The position numbers and the translations under genes are program-made. Shown piece after piece: positions 23,162 through 31,794 of a stretch of DNA of 64,000 nucleotides. Source of the DNA: Campylobacter concisus (GTDB lineage Bacteria; Campylobacterota; Campylobacteria; Campylobacterales; Campylobacteraceae); the NCBI RefSeq assembly GCF_003048595.2, contig NZ_CP049270.1:496001-560000 (forward strand). The letters run 5' to 3'. Positions within the stretch are counted from its first letter, which is position 1. Every line of letters begins with the position of its first letter. Under the pieces are notes generated by a model. That model worked only from the letters and a program-made list of their open reading frames with translations. It ran no database searches and was not told the DNA's origin.

Positions 23162-25165
23162 TTATAGTTTTTCAACTATATATTTTTGATACCACTCATC
23201 AGCTTCTAATTCATTCAAATCCGCCTTATATGCTTCATCAAATATAGAGTATAGCTCACTATACTTCTTGTCTTTTTGTATGATAGTTTTTATCTCTGTG
23301 GTTTGTAAAGATGTTATTTTCATGCCTTTTACACGATTAGATCTATTATTTGCATTATAATTTGCACCATAAAAAGCATAACTTCTGCGATTTATAAAAT
23401 CACTTAGTGTATTTATATCCAACCGAGTTGTGGCAAATACACAATATGAGTTTAAATTATCACTTTCTAACAGGTGCTGTCCCAAGTGTCTTGTAACAGG
23501 CTCTAATTCCATTTGTCTTTGACCTGCTTTATTTGAAAGTGTAGCTTCAAGTAATAGCGTGTGTTTTGGATAGTGTTTGGTTTTTTCATATTCATAAACA
23601 ATATCTGCTTTGCCACCACCTGCGTGGGATTTTGGTAATAAATTTGCATCAAGACTTAATTTCATATAGTCTAAAATTTTGCCCTTTCTTTCGCTGATTT
23701 TATACCATACAATCCCTAAAACATACTCAAACAAAGTATAAACTTCGGCATTATCTGTGATATACTCTTTAATTTTGCTATCATCTCTATTTTCAAAATT
23801 ATCTAACAATTCTATCAGGTTTATATCACTAAATTTCTCATCAATTAACTTATTAAACCTAGCGTAACGCTCTTTTTCAAGCTCGTTTATAGCATCACTA
23901 AGATTATCGATACTTAGCCCTAACTCGCTGTTAATTGAGCCAATAATTGTATCATCATCTATTATTAACACTGATGAAATCTCATTTAATTCACAGTCAT
24001 CTTGCAATAAATCACTCTTTTTATAAGCATCATTATATAGTTCATCAATTACACTATTAAAAAAATGTTTTGGAACAATATCGAGTTCTATTTTGCTATC
24101 TCTAAACAAAAATATATCACTAAGCCCCATATATCTGCGATTTAAATCAAAGTAATCATAAAGTGTGGCTTTTGCTTTAAACAGGTGCATTGTTTTAAAA
24201 AATGCTGTTTTTAGGTCGGCTTCATTTGCAATATCGTTAAAGATAGTAAAATTTAAGACTTCATCAAGCTCTTTTTTAATCTTATTCTCTGTTGTTCTAG
24301 GTTTAAAAATATAGCTATTCCACCACTTTTTTAAGTTTAGTTTTTGTATAGACAAAAATAATTCTGTAAGGGAATTTTCATCTTTATTACCATCTAAAAA
24401 GACATTTTTTAAAGCCAAAAATACTCTAAAATATGGCAAATCAAATGTAGCACTTTTTCTGTTCATACCTATTTCAATAATAGCGTTTTTGCTAACACTG
24501 GAACAATTTAAAAACCACTCTAATGCATCTTTGTAATTTTGCATTGAAAGAAGCCTGTTTATAATAATTTCATCAATGCTAATTTTATTTTTTCGCAGTC
24601 GTGAAATTTGATTAGAGATAAAATCTGTATATTCGGCATTAGTGCAAAGTGGCAATAAATATGCAAATTCATCATCACTTAAATATTCGTGGCGACTTAG
24701 CATATATAAAGTAACAATAAAAGGCCTTACTACGCTATTTTCTATTTTATAGTTGTTGGTTTTTAAAAGTTGTTTTAGATAGACAAAGCTATCTTTTGAA
24801 ATCTGTAAGGCATTGTCTATGCTAAAATCTCCGTCCTTACTAATCTGCAAAACTCTAATCCCAGCATTTGTTAGCTTTCTATTATTTGTAATAAGCCCCA
24901 ATTCAACTAGTCCTGATGTTTTTTCTCTTGCATCCTTATCTTTTCTTGTTGCACTTCCATCTACAAATTCGTTTTGTTTTAAAAAGTCATAATATCTATC
25001 TTGCAAAGAACTATTTCCATTCCAAACTTCTTTTTGATTTTGTGGTAGTTGCCAAAATTTATCTAGCAAATCAAGTTGAATTTCAATAGTCCTATTAAAT
25101 TTTTCAGTCCTAAAACTTGTAGTTCCCAAGTTCCAACAATAGCTTTTATATGCAAATTTCCCCAT
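23162..25165 (-). CDS. AlwI-family type IIS restriction endonuclease
   Basis: 667 residues. The N-terminus CWNLGTTSFRTEKFNRTIE.QL.LLDKFW is the signature of the AlwI family (AlwI, BstNBI, PleI and relatives), which bind asymmetric sites and cut to one side. The C-terminal third carries the nuclease: GGGKADIVYEYE (acid D) followed by HTLLLEATLSN, where the usual D-x-K is E-x-T, as I recall for this family, then RQMELEPVTRHL. Recognition by the family is around GATC/GAGTC-like asymmetric pentamers; the exact site here cannot be predicted. It is transcribed after two adenine methyltransferases with an 8-bp gap, as part of one operon inside the mobile element. Confidence 0.88.
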   Translation of the reverse strand: MGKFAYKSYCWNLGTTSFRTEKFNRTIEIQLDLLDKFWQLPQNQKEVWNGNSSLQDRYYDFLKQNEFVDGSATRKDKDAREKTSGLVELGLITNNRKLTNAGIRVLQISKDGDFSIDNALQISKDSFVYLKQLLKTNNYKIENSVVRPFIVTLYMLSRHEYLSDDEFAYLLPLCTNAEYTDFISNQISRLRKNKISIDEIIINRLLSMQNYKDALEWFLNCSSVSKNAIIEIGMNRKSATFDLPYFRVFLALKNVFLDGNKDENSLTELFLSIQKLNLKKWWNSYIFKPRTTENKIKKELDEVLNFTIFNDIANEADLKTAFFKTMHLFKAKATLYDYFDLNRRYMGLSDIFLFRDSKIELDIVPKHFFNSVIDELYNDAYKKSDLLQDDCELNEISSVLIIDDDTIIGSINSELGLSIDNLSDAINELEKERYARFNKLIDEKFSDINLIELLDNFENRDDSKIKEYITDNAEVYTLFEYVLGIVWYKISERKGKILDYMKLSLDANLLPKSHAGGGKADIVYEYEKTKHYPKHTLLLEATLSNKAGQRQMELEPVTRHLGQHLLESDNLNSYCVFATTRLDINTLSDFINRRSYAFYGANYNANNRSNRVKGMKITSLQTTEIKTIIQKDKKYSELYSIFDEAYKADLNELEADEWYQKYIVEKL

Positions 25166-25173
25166 TTTTATCC

Positions 25174-26088
25174 CTAATAATTTGTTATTAAAACTTCATC
25201 ACTAAAACCGCTTTTATCTTTTATTTGGTAATTTGAATTTGAATATTTGTGCCTTAAATGGTGCGTACTAAACTGCCTTTTTTCTAGCCAAGATAGCAAA
25301 ATTTTATTTGTTTTCCCTTTGCTTGTTAATACATTTGAAATGGCAAATTTTATCCCCTTTTTATCTAAGTTATCAATAAATTTAAGCAAATCAAGCTCGT
25401 CTTTTTCGCTCCAACCGCCATTTTCGTTATAACTAGCACAAGTTATTAAATATGGTGGGTCGATATATACAAAATCATCTTCGCCAAGTCTTTTAGTGTC
25501 AAAATTTCTAAAATCAAGACAAGAAAACTCACGACTTTGCTCTTGTAATCTAGTCATAAACCTAAGTAGCTTTTCTTGCATTTTAGCGTTAAAATCACGT
25601 TTGCCAACAGGTAGGTTAAACTCACCATTTGCGTTAAATCTTATTTGGTTATTAAAGGCATAAACTATTGCAACATAAAGCATTATGCAGTAGGCTTCAT
25701 CTATTATATTCTTGTCGTTTAACTCATTTCTAAGCCTCAAAAAACCATTTTTGTTATACTCTCCAAGCCCCTTGTTGCTCGTGCTTTTATAAAATTCATA
25801 GCCATTTTTGCTACTTAGCGAAAGGTTGTATTTTTCTATTATTTTATAGACCGAACTTAGTAAAATTTCAGGCTTTTGAGTGCTAAAAATTTTATAAAGT
25901 TCGTGTAGTTGTGGGCTAATGTCATTATAAATTACTTTGTGGCTTTTAACATTTATGCCGACATTTGCTCCACCGCAAAATAAATCTATAAATGTGTTTA
26001 TTTTTTTTGGAAAAAGAGGGAGAAGTTGTGGGAGTAGCTTAAATTTACCGCCTGTATAGTTAAGCGGTGAAGCTATGAGACTTCGCAC
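25174..26088 (-). CDS. D12-class (Dam-like) adenine-N6 DNA methyltransferase
   Basis: 304 residues. Dam-family order is seen: SPLNYTGGKFKLLPQLLPLFP (motif X, residues 7-27), FIDLFCGGANVGINV (AdoMet motif I), and VYIDPPYLITCASYNENGGW (catalytic DPPY). It should methylate adenine on one strand of the asymmetric site cut by the AlwI-like enzyme. Its start overlaps the end of the upstream methyltransferase gene by 16 bp, and its stop is 8 bp before the endonuclease gene, so expression is coupled and methylation precedes restriction. Confidence 0.9.
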   Translation of the reverse strand: MRSLIASPLNYTGGKFKLLPQLLPLFPKKINTFIDLFCGGANVGINVKSHKVIYNDISPQLHELYKIFSTQKPEILLSSVYKIIEKYNLSLSSKNGYEFYKSTSNKGLGEYNKNGFLRLRNELNDKNIIDEAYCIMLYVAIVYAFNNQIRFNANGEFNLPVGKRDFNAKMQEKLLRFMTRLQEQSREFSCLDFRNFDTKRLGEDDFVYIDPPYLITCASYNENGGWSEKDELDLLKFIDNLDKKGIKFAISNVLTSKGKTNKILLSWLEKRQFSTHHLRHKYSNSNYQIKDKSGFSDEVLITNY

Positions 26089-27092
26089 AAAAATAGCCTT
26101 TCAGCATTGTCTTTTATCTCTGATTTGCCTGTGCTAAACGCCTTATATTTTTGTAAAAATACCAAGACCTTGCCTTTTTTGCCAAGTGTATCCATAATGA
26201 CTTCGTCGCTGATTTTTGCATTTGAGCGATCGTTTCCTTTATTTGCCATGTTATTGTATGAAAACAAGATGTATTTTGCTTGGGTATTTTCTATTAAATC
26301 CGCAAAAGCTTCATTTGCATTAGCTCCGCAATATTGGCTTTTTATCGCCAATCTATCCATCTTTTTTGCGACACCACTTACCTTTGGCTTCTGCCATGTT
26401 GCTACATTTTCTAGCAGGTGGTAGCTGTCGCTGTATTGTCTTGAGTTATAAGGTGGGTCTATATAGACAAGGTCTGCACTAATCTGCCTAGCAAGTTTGT
26501 TTGCATCTTCATTAAAACAGCGATTTTTAGGGTTGTTTTTGCTATTTACAAGTGGTATAGCTAGGGTTATGTTGTCTGTTAAAATCGCCCCTTTTCTATA
26601 TGCATCATAATGTCCGCAAGTAGCTGCAATTTTGTCCATTGCGTAAAGTAAAGAAGTGATTAAAATCGCTCTTTCTCGTTCATTTATTTCGCCATTTTTA
26701 AATTTATTCTCAATATTTTCACGAATGTAACCTATTTTAGAACAGACTTTTTTGCTAAAATATGTGTTGCTAAAATTTTCACTCATATAGTTGCTTTCTA
26801 ACTCGTTATAGTTGTTAAATTCTTTTAAAATTTTAGCTATTTTTGTCTTGTCAAATGGTTCTGAGCCAAACCAAGCTAGGTTGCAAATAAAGTTGCTTTG
26901 CATTAGGTCGTTTGTTATGATAATTTTGTCGTTAAAAGCAGAGGCAACTGATCCAGTCCCAGCAAAAATGTCCGCTACAACGTCTATTTTGCCACAGTTT
27001 TGACGGACTACGTCCAGTATAAAAGGCCTCAGTTTGGACTTATTACCTAGATACCTGCGGTTTTGTATATTAAATGTGCTTAAATTTTTCAA
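26073..27092 (-). CDS. Second adenine-N6 DNA methyltransferase of the type IIS module
   Basis: 339 residues, class D12. It has RRYLGNKSKLRPFILDVV (motif X-like), VADIFAGTGSVASAFN (AdoMet motif I), and LVYIDPPYNSRQYSDSYHLLENVATW (catalytic DPPY plus a C-terminal extension of that motif). It is different in sequence from the Dam-like enzyme that follows, and two separate enzymes are expected where each strand of a non-palindromic site has its own modified base. First gene of the operon; upstream lies a long AT-rich stretch. Transcription would start near the right end at about 27.1 kb. Confidence 0.88.
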   Translation of the reverse strand: MKNLSTFNIQNRRYLGNKSKLRPFILDVVRQNCGKIDVVADIFAGTGSVASAFNDKIIITNDLMQSNFICNLAWFGSEPFDKTKIAKILKEFNNYNELESNYMSENFSNTYFSKKVCSKIGYIRENIENKFKNGEINERERAILITSLLYAMDKIAATCGHYDAYRKGAILTDNITLAIPLVNSKNNPKNRCFNEDANKLARQISADLVYIDPPYNSRQYSDSYHLLENVATWQKPKVSGVAKKMDRLAIKSQYCGANANEAFADLIENTQAKYILFSYNNMANKGNDRSNAKISDEVIMDTLGKKGKVLVFLQKYKAFSTGKSEIKDNAERLFLCEVS

Positions 27093-27677
27093 CTATCACT
27101 TCTTTTTGGTTTTATCTTACATTATAGCAAATTTTGTATTTACCATAATTTAAATCCATTGTTCTTGAAGGCCTTAATAAATACTAAAATAATTTTTATT
27201 AAAAAAATTTAAATATTTTATTATTTTTTTGTTGTATTAAGTGGTTATAAAAAAAGTTTAAAAAAATATCTTAAAAAAATAATATGATTTTTTTCTGTCT
27301 GTAAGAAAGTTTTAAAAAGTAATATTTAATATTTTATTAAAAAAATAATAAAAAGATTAAATATGCAAGTAAAAATAACAAATAAAAAAATAATAAATGA
27401 AAAAAAGTAAAGTAAAAAAATAAAAAAACGCTAATTTTTTTCGCATATAATTTTTAAATTTTTAATGATTGTTTAAGATTAGAGCACTTTTTACTTTTTA
27501 TACTTATTGAAAAAAATACTAAAAATCAAGTTACAAAAAAACGATATTTATTTGAGTATTTTTTTGGTATATTTATCATTTAATAAAAAGATATAAAAAA
27601 ACATATTAAAAAAATACAATATATCATAAGAAAAATTTTTAAGAAAAAAATGTATTCTTTTTTTGATTTAACTTTAA

Positions 27678-27803
27678 ATTGGCTATTTTGATTAAAAAAA
27701 TAATAAAGATATTTAAAAATAAAAATAACATATTAAATAAAAAAATACATTAAAAATAAAAAGTATTAAAATAAGTAAAAAAAACGATAAATTTTCGCAT
27801 ATA
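27678..27803 (+). repeat. AT-rich long repeat, copy right of the restriction module
   Basis: Aligns with 22722-22839 in the same orientation; the two copies flank the whole restriction module and its small downstream gene. Confidence 0.7.
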
Positions 27804-27899
27804 TGTATCAGAAATTTTTAAGTTTTTGATAGCCATTTCGCTAAATCTATTTTCTTCCCTTTTAGGGGTCTGGGGTGCCCCCAGTGTTAAGTAAAAGTT

Positions 27900-27923
27900 C
27901 AAAATCAGCTTTAGCTGATTTTG
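27900..27923 (-). terminator. Hairpin downstream of the element integrase
   Basis: CAAAATCAGCT (27900-27910) and AGCTGATTTTG (27913-27923) are perfect complements around a 2-nt loop, with an A/T-rich base that can serve as a terminator on the reverse strand. Confidence 0.6.
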
Positions 27924-28050
27924 ATTTACCTATGCAAATTTTGGTCTTTTTTTATAAAAAGACACTATTTGCCTTTCCTTTATACTTTCGTAAGTTTTAA
28001 TTTTAGAGTAGAAAATAATCCTAATGATACCTTTTTAAAATAAACTACAA

Positions 28051-29295
28051 TTAAATAAAATCAACTATATTGCATAAATAATTGGCATACCACTGCATTA
28101 AAGCCCTATTTTGCTCTATTGTAGCCATTTGTCTTTCGTATGCGAATTTTACGTTGTTACGCTCTTTGTGAGCTAGTGCGTTTTCTACTGCTTTTTCGCC
28201 TATACCAAGTGATAAAAGTTCGGCTTCGTTTATAGAACAAATCGTCTTAAATGTCGCTCTAAAACCGTGAGCCGTTGCTTTGTTTGAGTATTTGCCATTA
28301 CCGCCTAGATTTCGTATCGCCTTGCCCATGCTGTCCCTATGCAAATGTCCGTCTTGGCTAAATGTTGGGAATATAAATTTGCTCTCTATGGGACAATAAA
28401 GCTTTTGTTCTTTTAAGATTCTTATGGCTTGTGTTGGTAGTGCGATTTGGTGTGAAAAGCCCATTTTCATCTCGTTTGCAGGTATGCTCCAAATACCGTT
28501 TTCTAGGTCTATATGCTCCCATTTGGCACTGACTGTATTCATAGGGCGATTTACACATAGTATGTGTAGTTTTAAAGCTCTTTTGGTTTGTAAATCCATC
28601 TTATTATCATCTCTTAGGTCGGTCAAAAACTCCTTTAGCTCTACTTCGTTCGTTAATGCCTGATACCTTGTGTCTATGCCATTTTTAGTATTAAAACTGC
28701 TTGACGTTGGGAACTGCTTATGCAGTGCTTTTCTAGGGTTGTAGTCGATGTAGCGATCGTAGTTGGCTAGATCAAAAATTTCACCTATATAGTTTATTAG
28801 ACGGTGTATTGTCTCTAGGTGCGATTTTTGGGGATTATGTGGGTTAAAAAGTGGTTCTAGAACTTCTAAAATATCGCTAAATTTTATCTTTGCTATATCG
28901 ATGTTAGCAAACCTTGGCAGGATGTACTTTTGCATTTGGCTTTCAATTTTTATAGTGTATGAGGGTGCTAATTTTAGCTTCTTTGTCCTGATGTAGCGAC
29001 TATATAATACGCCGAAGTTATACTTGTTTTGCTTAAGTTCAGGGTTGTCTTTAAGCCACTTTACCTTTTTAAAGGCATCTTCTCTTGCTTGTTCTATGCC
29101 GTATTTGCCCTGTTCGAACCTTTCAAGTTTATGTGCTTTTTGATTAAAAAGAACAAAAAATGTCTTTATACTGCTTGGATTTACCATAATATAAAGCTCT
29201 TTTGGGTTACCTACGGCTTTTCGGTATTGCTTCTCTTTTGGCTCTAGCTCTCTTATAATTTTATCAGTTAGGTTTGCCTTTGACACATTAGCCAT
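28051..29295 (-). CDS. P4-type tyrosine integrase of the mobilizable element
   Basis: About 414 residues with the start at ATG 29295 (MANVSKANLTDKII), chosen because GGAG lies 6 nt before it; a longer frame begins at 29322. The N-terminal DUF4102-like arm-binding region (KANLTDKIIRELEPKEKQYRKA...LYIMVNPSSIKTFFV) is typical of P4 integrases. The catalytic core has the first arginine in NRPMNTVSAKW, the lysine region NEMKMGFSHQIALP, HGFRATFKTI for the HxxR box, a histidine in ALAHKERN, and tyrosine in FAYERQ. It lies 180 bp from the tRNA-CAU gene whose 3' end it uses as attachment site. Confidence 0.9.
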   Translation of the reverse strand: MANVSKANLTDKIIRELEPKEKQYRKAVGNPKELYIMVNPSSIKTFFVLFNQKAHKLERFEQGKYGIEQAREDAFKKVKWLKDNPELKQNKYNFGVLYSRYIRTKKLKLAPSYTIKIESQMQKYILPRFANIDIAKIKFSDILEVLEPLFNPHNPQKSHLETIHRLINYIGEIFDLANYDRYIDYNPRKALHKQFPTSSSFNTKNGIDTRYQALTNEVELKEFLTDLRDDNKMDLQTKRALKLHILCVNRPMNTVSAKWEHIDLENGIWSIPANEMKMGFSHQIALPTQAIRILKEQKLYCPIESKFIFPTFSQDGHLHRDSMGKAIRNLGGNGKYSNKATAHGFRATFKTICSINEAELLSLGIGEKAVENALAHKERNNVKFAYERQMATIEQNRALMQWYANYLCNIVDFI

Positions 29296-29467
29296 TTTTT
29301 GCTCCATTTTTAAAAACCGCACTAATTTTTTATAACCACATTATTTAACCGCACGGATTTAATGGATTATATCAGATTTTAAAAAAAATTGTAGAGCATT
29401 GAAATTGTATCAAAAGACCATATATCAAGACTTTGTAGAGTTTTTGATTTCTATTTGGAGAGTATGA

Positions 29468-29493
29468 AAAATAAAAAGTGGTGGGTTCACCAG
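29468..29493. repeat. Right attachment repeat, within the tRNA 3' end
   Basis: Identical to 18579-18604 over 26 bp; covers the tRNA CCA end, the 3' acceptor strand and flanking A-rich DNA. Recombination here keeps the tRNA complete. Confidence 0.92.
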
Positions 29494-29555
29494 GACTCGA
29501 ACCTGGGACCATCCGGTTATGAGCCGGATGCTCTAACCAACTGAGCTATGAACCC
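29479..29555 (-). tRNA. tRNA with CAU anticodon (tRNA-Met, or lysidine-type tRNA-Ile2)
   Basis: The 77-nt reverse-strand sequence folds into a full cloverleaf: acceptor GGGTTCA/TGAACCC with A73 and an encoded CCA, D arm GCTC-AGTTGGTTA-GAGC, anticodon stem TCCGG/CCGGA with loop CTCATAA (CAU), 5-nt variable region TGGTC, and T arm CCAGG-TTCGAGT-CCTGG. It is not an initiator type (the first acceptor pair G:C is intact). Elongator Met and lysidine-modified Ile2 both carry CAU in the gene, and I cannot separate them with certainty. Attachment site of the element. Confidence 0.95.
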
Positions 29556-29677
29556 ACAGTTGAAAGAAAATCGTATTATACAAGAAAAAGCTTATCTAAA
29601 TATAAAAATGATCTTTTTTATGTGGCTCATAAAACAAATAAATTTAAAAGAAAAAGCCCTAACATAGAGCTTGTAAG

Positions 29678-30196
29678 TTATTTATAATTTTTTATCGCAG
29701 CGTCTAAAATCTCTTTTGCAGCATTTGCGTCTTTAAATTCTTTGACTTTAACCCATTTGTTTGGCTCAAGAATTTTATAAGTTTCAAAGAAATTTTTGAT
29801 CTTATTTAGTGTCGCAGTTGGCAAGTCTTCGTAGCTTTTTATCGCCTCATATCTTGGATCGATCTTTGTAATTGGCACAGCTAAAAGCTTCTCGTCCATA
29901 CCTGCTTCATCCTCCATCACCAAAACGCCTATCAAGCGGCAAGGGATGACGCTACCAGCTTGGAGCGGATACTCATTTAGCACCAAAATATCAGCTGGAT
30001 CGCCGTCGGCTGCAAGTGTGTTTGGCACAAAGCCGTAGTTTGCTGGGTAGAACATCGCTGAGTAAAGCACGCGATCAACTACGACTGCACCGCTATCTTT
30101 GTCGATCTCGTATTTGATATTTGAGCCATAAGGTATTTCAATTACGGCATTGATTTTGTCTGGGTTTGAGCCAGATTTTATCTTTGAAACGTCCAT
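29678..30196 (-). CDS. ppa: Inorganic pyrophosphatase
   Basis: 172 residues, family I soluble pyrophosphatase. The signature DGDPADILVL (residues 64-73) supplies the metal-binding aspartates, with E20 (VIEIPYGSNIKYEID) and YPANYGFVPNT nearby and DPRYEAI further on. It hydrolyses pyrophosphate from nucleotide, tRNA charging and lipid synthesis in the cytoplasm. In C. jejuni ppa, adk and aspS are adjacent; here a broken OB-fold gene lies between ppa and adk. Confidence 0.95.
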   Translation of the reverse strand: MDVSKIKSGSNPDKINAVIEIPYGSNIKYEIDKDSGAVVVDRVLYSAMFYPANYGFVPNTLAADGDPADILVLNEYPLQAGSVIPCRLIGVLVMEDEAGMDEKLLAVPITKIDPRYEAIKSYEDLPTATLNKIKNFFETYKILEPNKWVKVKEFKDANAAKEILDAAIKNYK

Positions 30197-30565
30197 TTTA
30201 ATCCTTTGTAAAGCTCCTATCTCGCCAAAAAGTTTTGAGATAATTGCCTAGAAATTTAAGTAAGGGATTATATAAAATCTCGGCTAAATTTGGAGTAAAA
30301 CGAGAACTTTTGTAAGCTAAATTTTGACTGGCTTATGGCAATAAATTTACTTTATTAAAATTTGGCAGCGATATTTATCGACTGTAAAAATTTAAAGGTG
30401 GTATTCGCGTAGTGGTGCTGTTTTTAGATTTTAACCGACTTTAACGAACGACGGATTTTGGTTGCGCGGGAAAAATTAGAATTTTGCTAGTTAAATTTAC
30501 GTTTTGGAGGATTAAATTTAGAGCGGTAAATTTAAGATAAATTCGGGCGGCGAACCGCCCTAAAA
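30197..30565. other. Intergenic stretch between ppa and the OB-fold pseudogene
   Basis: No gene seen. It contains repeated TAAATTT words and ends with the hairpin GGGCGG-CGAA-CCGCCC at 30545-30560, a possible terminator for the pseudogene on the reverse strand. Confidence 0.55.
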
Positions 30566-30909
30566 CTATTTGATTATTTCGATAGTTTTTATATCGACAG
30601 AGGTTTTAAGAAGGTCTTTATCGATCTTACCGAAGATGCGCACCAGGCGTAGTTTCATTGACGCTTATGCCTCTCCAGTCCTCGTTGTTGATCTCGACTT
30701 CGATAGCGTCACCATTTTTATCGACGAACTGATAGTGGTCAGGACGAAACTCGGCAACGATCTTGCCCTCAAGCACGACGCGAGCGTCATCGGGTAGCTC
30801 TAGGGCTTGTTTTACGGTACTTGCACTTCATGGTGCCTTTGCCGACGAAGCCGCCTGCAGCAAACATAGCGCTTGCAAGAGCTGCTGATAAAAATATTTT
30901 TTTAAGCAT
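30566..30909 (-). pseudogene. YgiW/YdeI-type OB-fold periplasmic protein, two frameshifts
   Basis: From ATG 30909 a signal peptide is read (MLKKIFLSAALASAMFAAGG), then GFVGKGTMK. One shift near 30828-30832 opens STVKQALELPDDARVVLEGKI and continues AEFRPDHYQFVDKNGDAIEVEI, NNEDWRGISVNETT, the core of the bacterial OB-fold (YgiW/NirD-like stress protein) family. A second shift near 30645 is needed to reach VRIFGKIDKDLLKTSVDIKTIEIIK, the expected C-terminus, ending at 30566. With two lesions it is a clear pseudogene or a misread region. Family members bind ligands in the periplasm and respond to peroxide or other stress. Confidence 0.8.
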
Positions 30910-31041
30910 TGTGTGTCCTTTAAATTTGATGTGATTCTCGAGAATTGTTGAGCGGATTATAATGATATTTTGTAATTTTTTATCAATTTTGACTTATGGG
31001 AAGCTTAAATTTAGAGCCTAGCTTGAGGCTCTAAATAATGT

Positions 31042-31608
31042 TTATAGGCTATTTATGAGAGCTTTGATATCAGCTACGATCTCGTCTATACCGCGTTCAC
31101 CGTTTACTACATAAAGTAGTTCTTTTTTGCTGTAAAATTCACGGATAGGCACGATCGGATCAAGATATACTTTCATGCGGTTATTAAACACTTCGTTGTT
31201 GTCATCAGCGCCTCTTGCACGGCCGAGTACTCTTGCTCTTGCTACATCTTCACTAACGTCTACTTCGATGACGCCTTTAAGAGAAATTTCTTTTTGCTCA
31301 CTTAATACCTTGTCAAGCTCTGTCATTTGCTCAACGCTTCTTGGATATCCGTCTATTATGATGTTTGATTTTTCTGAGCCTTTAATGGCTGATACGATCG
31401 CATTTACGACAACATCAAGCGGAACCAAATTTCCTTTTGAGATAAAGCCATCTATAAGTTTGCCAAGCTCGCTACCGCTAGCAACCTCAGCTCTTAAAAG
31501 ATCGCCAGTTGAAAAGTGTGCAAATTTCTCATCTTGTTGTGAGATGATCGATGCATCTGTTGTTTTGCCGGAGCCTGGAGCGCCGATGATTAAAAATAAA
31601 TTTTTCAT
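31042..31608 (-). CDS. adk: Adenylate kinase (short type)
   Basis: 188 residues. P-loop GAPGSGKTT at 9-17, [12 protein letters not shown] (AMP-binding), [10 protein letters not shown], and [11 protein letters not shown] in place of the long LID. It interconverts ATP, ADP and AMP. The lack of the zinc-type LID insertion is usual in Campylobacter. It is co-oriented with aspS, which ends up 187 bp upstream; the C. jejuni order Cj0639c-Cj0640c is conserved. Confidence 0.95.
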   Translation of the reverse strand: MKNLFLIIGAPGSGKTTDASIISQQDEKFAHFSTGDLLRAEVASGSELGKLIDGFISKGNLVPLDVVVNAIVSAIKGSEKSNIIIDGYPRSVEQMTELDKVLSEQKEISLKGVIEVDVSEDVARARVLGRARGADDNNEVFNNRMKVYLDPIVPIREFYSKKELLYVVNGERGIDEIVADIKALINSL

Positions 31609-31794
31609 TCTTTCCCTTTTTATATTTTTTGAGCGCCTTTGAATGAGTTTGAAAATTTCACCCTGCAGCAGACTATATGTCTAACTTTGGGATGAAATTT
31701 TCTGTACAACATCCAAAATCATCTCAAAAATTTAATCTTTAAATAAAATAACTCAAATTTAGACATCTAAAAGTCTAAATTTATTGCAAAAATT

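Larger units (their letters stand above)
27093..28050. other. Very AT-rich intergenic stretch right of the restriction module
   Basis: Nearly 1 kb without a supported gene. It consists of long A and T tracts, with one clear and one weak copy of the AT-rich repeat and hairpins near 27869-27884 (CTGGGG-TG-CCCCCAG) and 27900-27923. It holds the promoter of the methyltransferase operon and the trailer of the integrase gene. Confidence 0.65.
18579..29493. mobile_element. Integrated mobilizable element in a tRNA-CAU gene (about 10.9 kb)
   Basis: The element is bounded by identical 26-bp direct repeats; the right one is the 3' end of the tRNA gene at 29479-29555 plus its flank, the left one is an orphan copy. 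The P4-type integrase lies next to the tRNA, the usual site. Cargo in order: AlpA-like HTH protein, RepA-like ATPase, MOBP-type nic site, broken relaxase, small broken gene, and a type IIS restriction module. It has no conjugation machinery of its own, so it is an integrative mobilizable type, now probably not self-mobilizable because the relaxase is broken. DNA within is more AT-rich than the core on its right. Confidence 0.88.
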
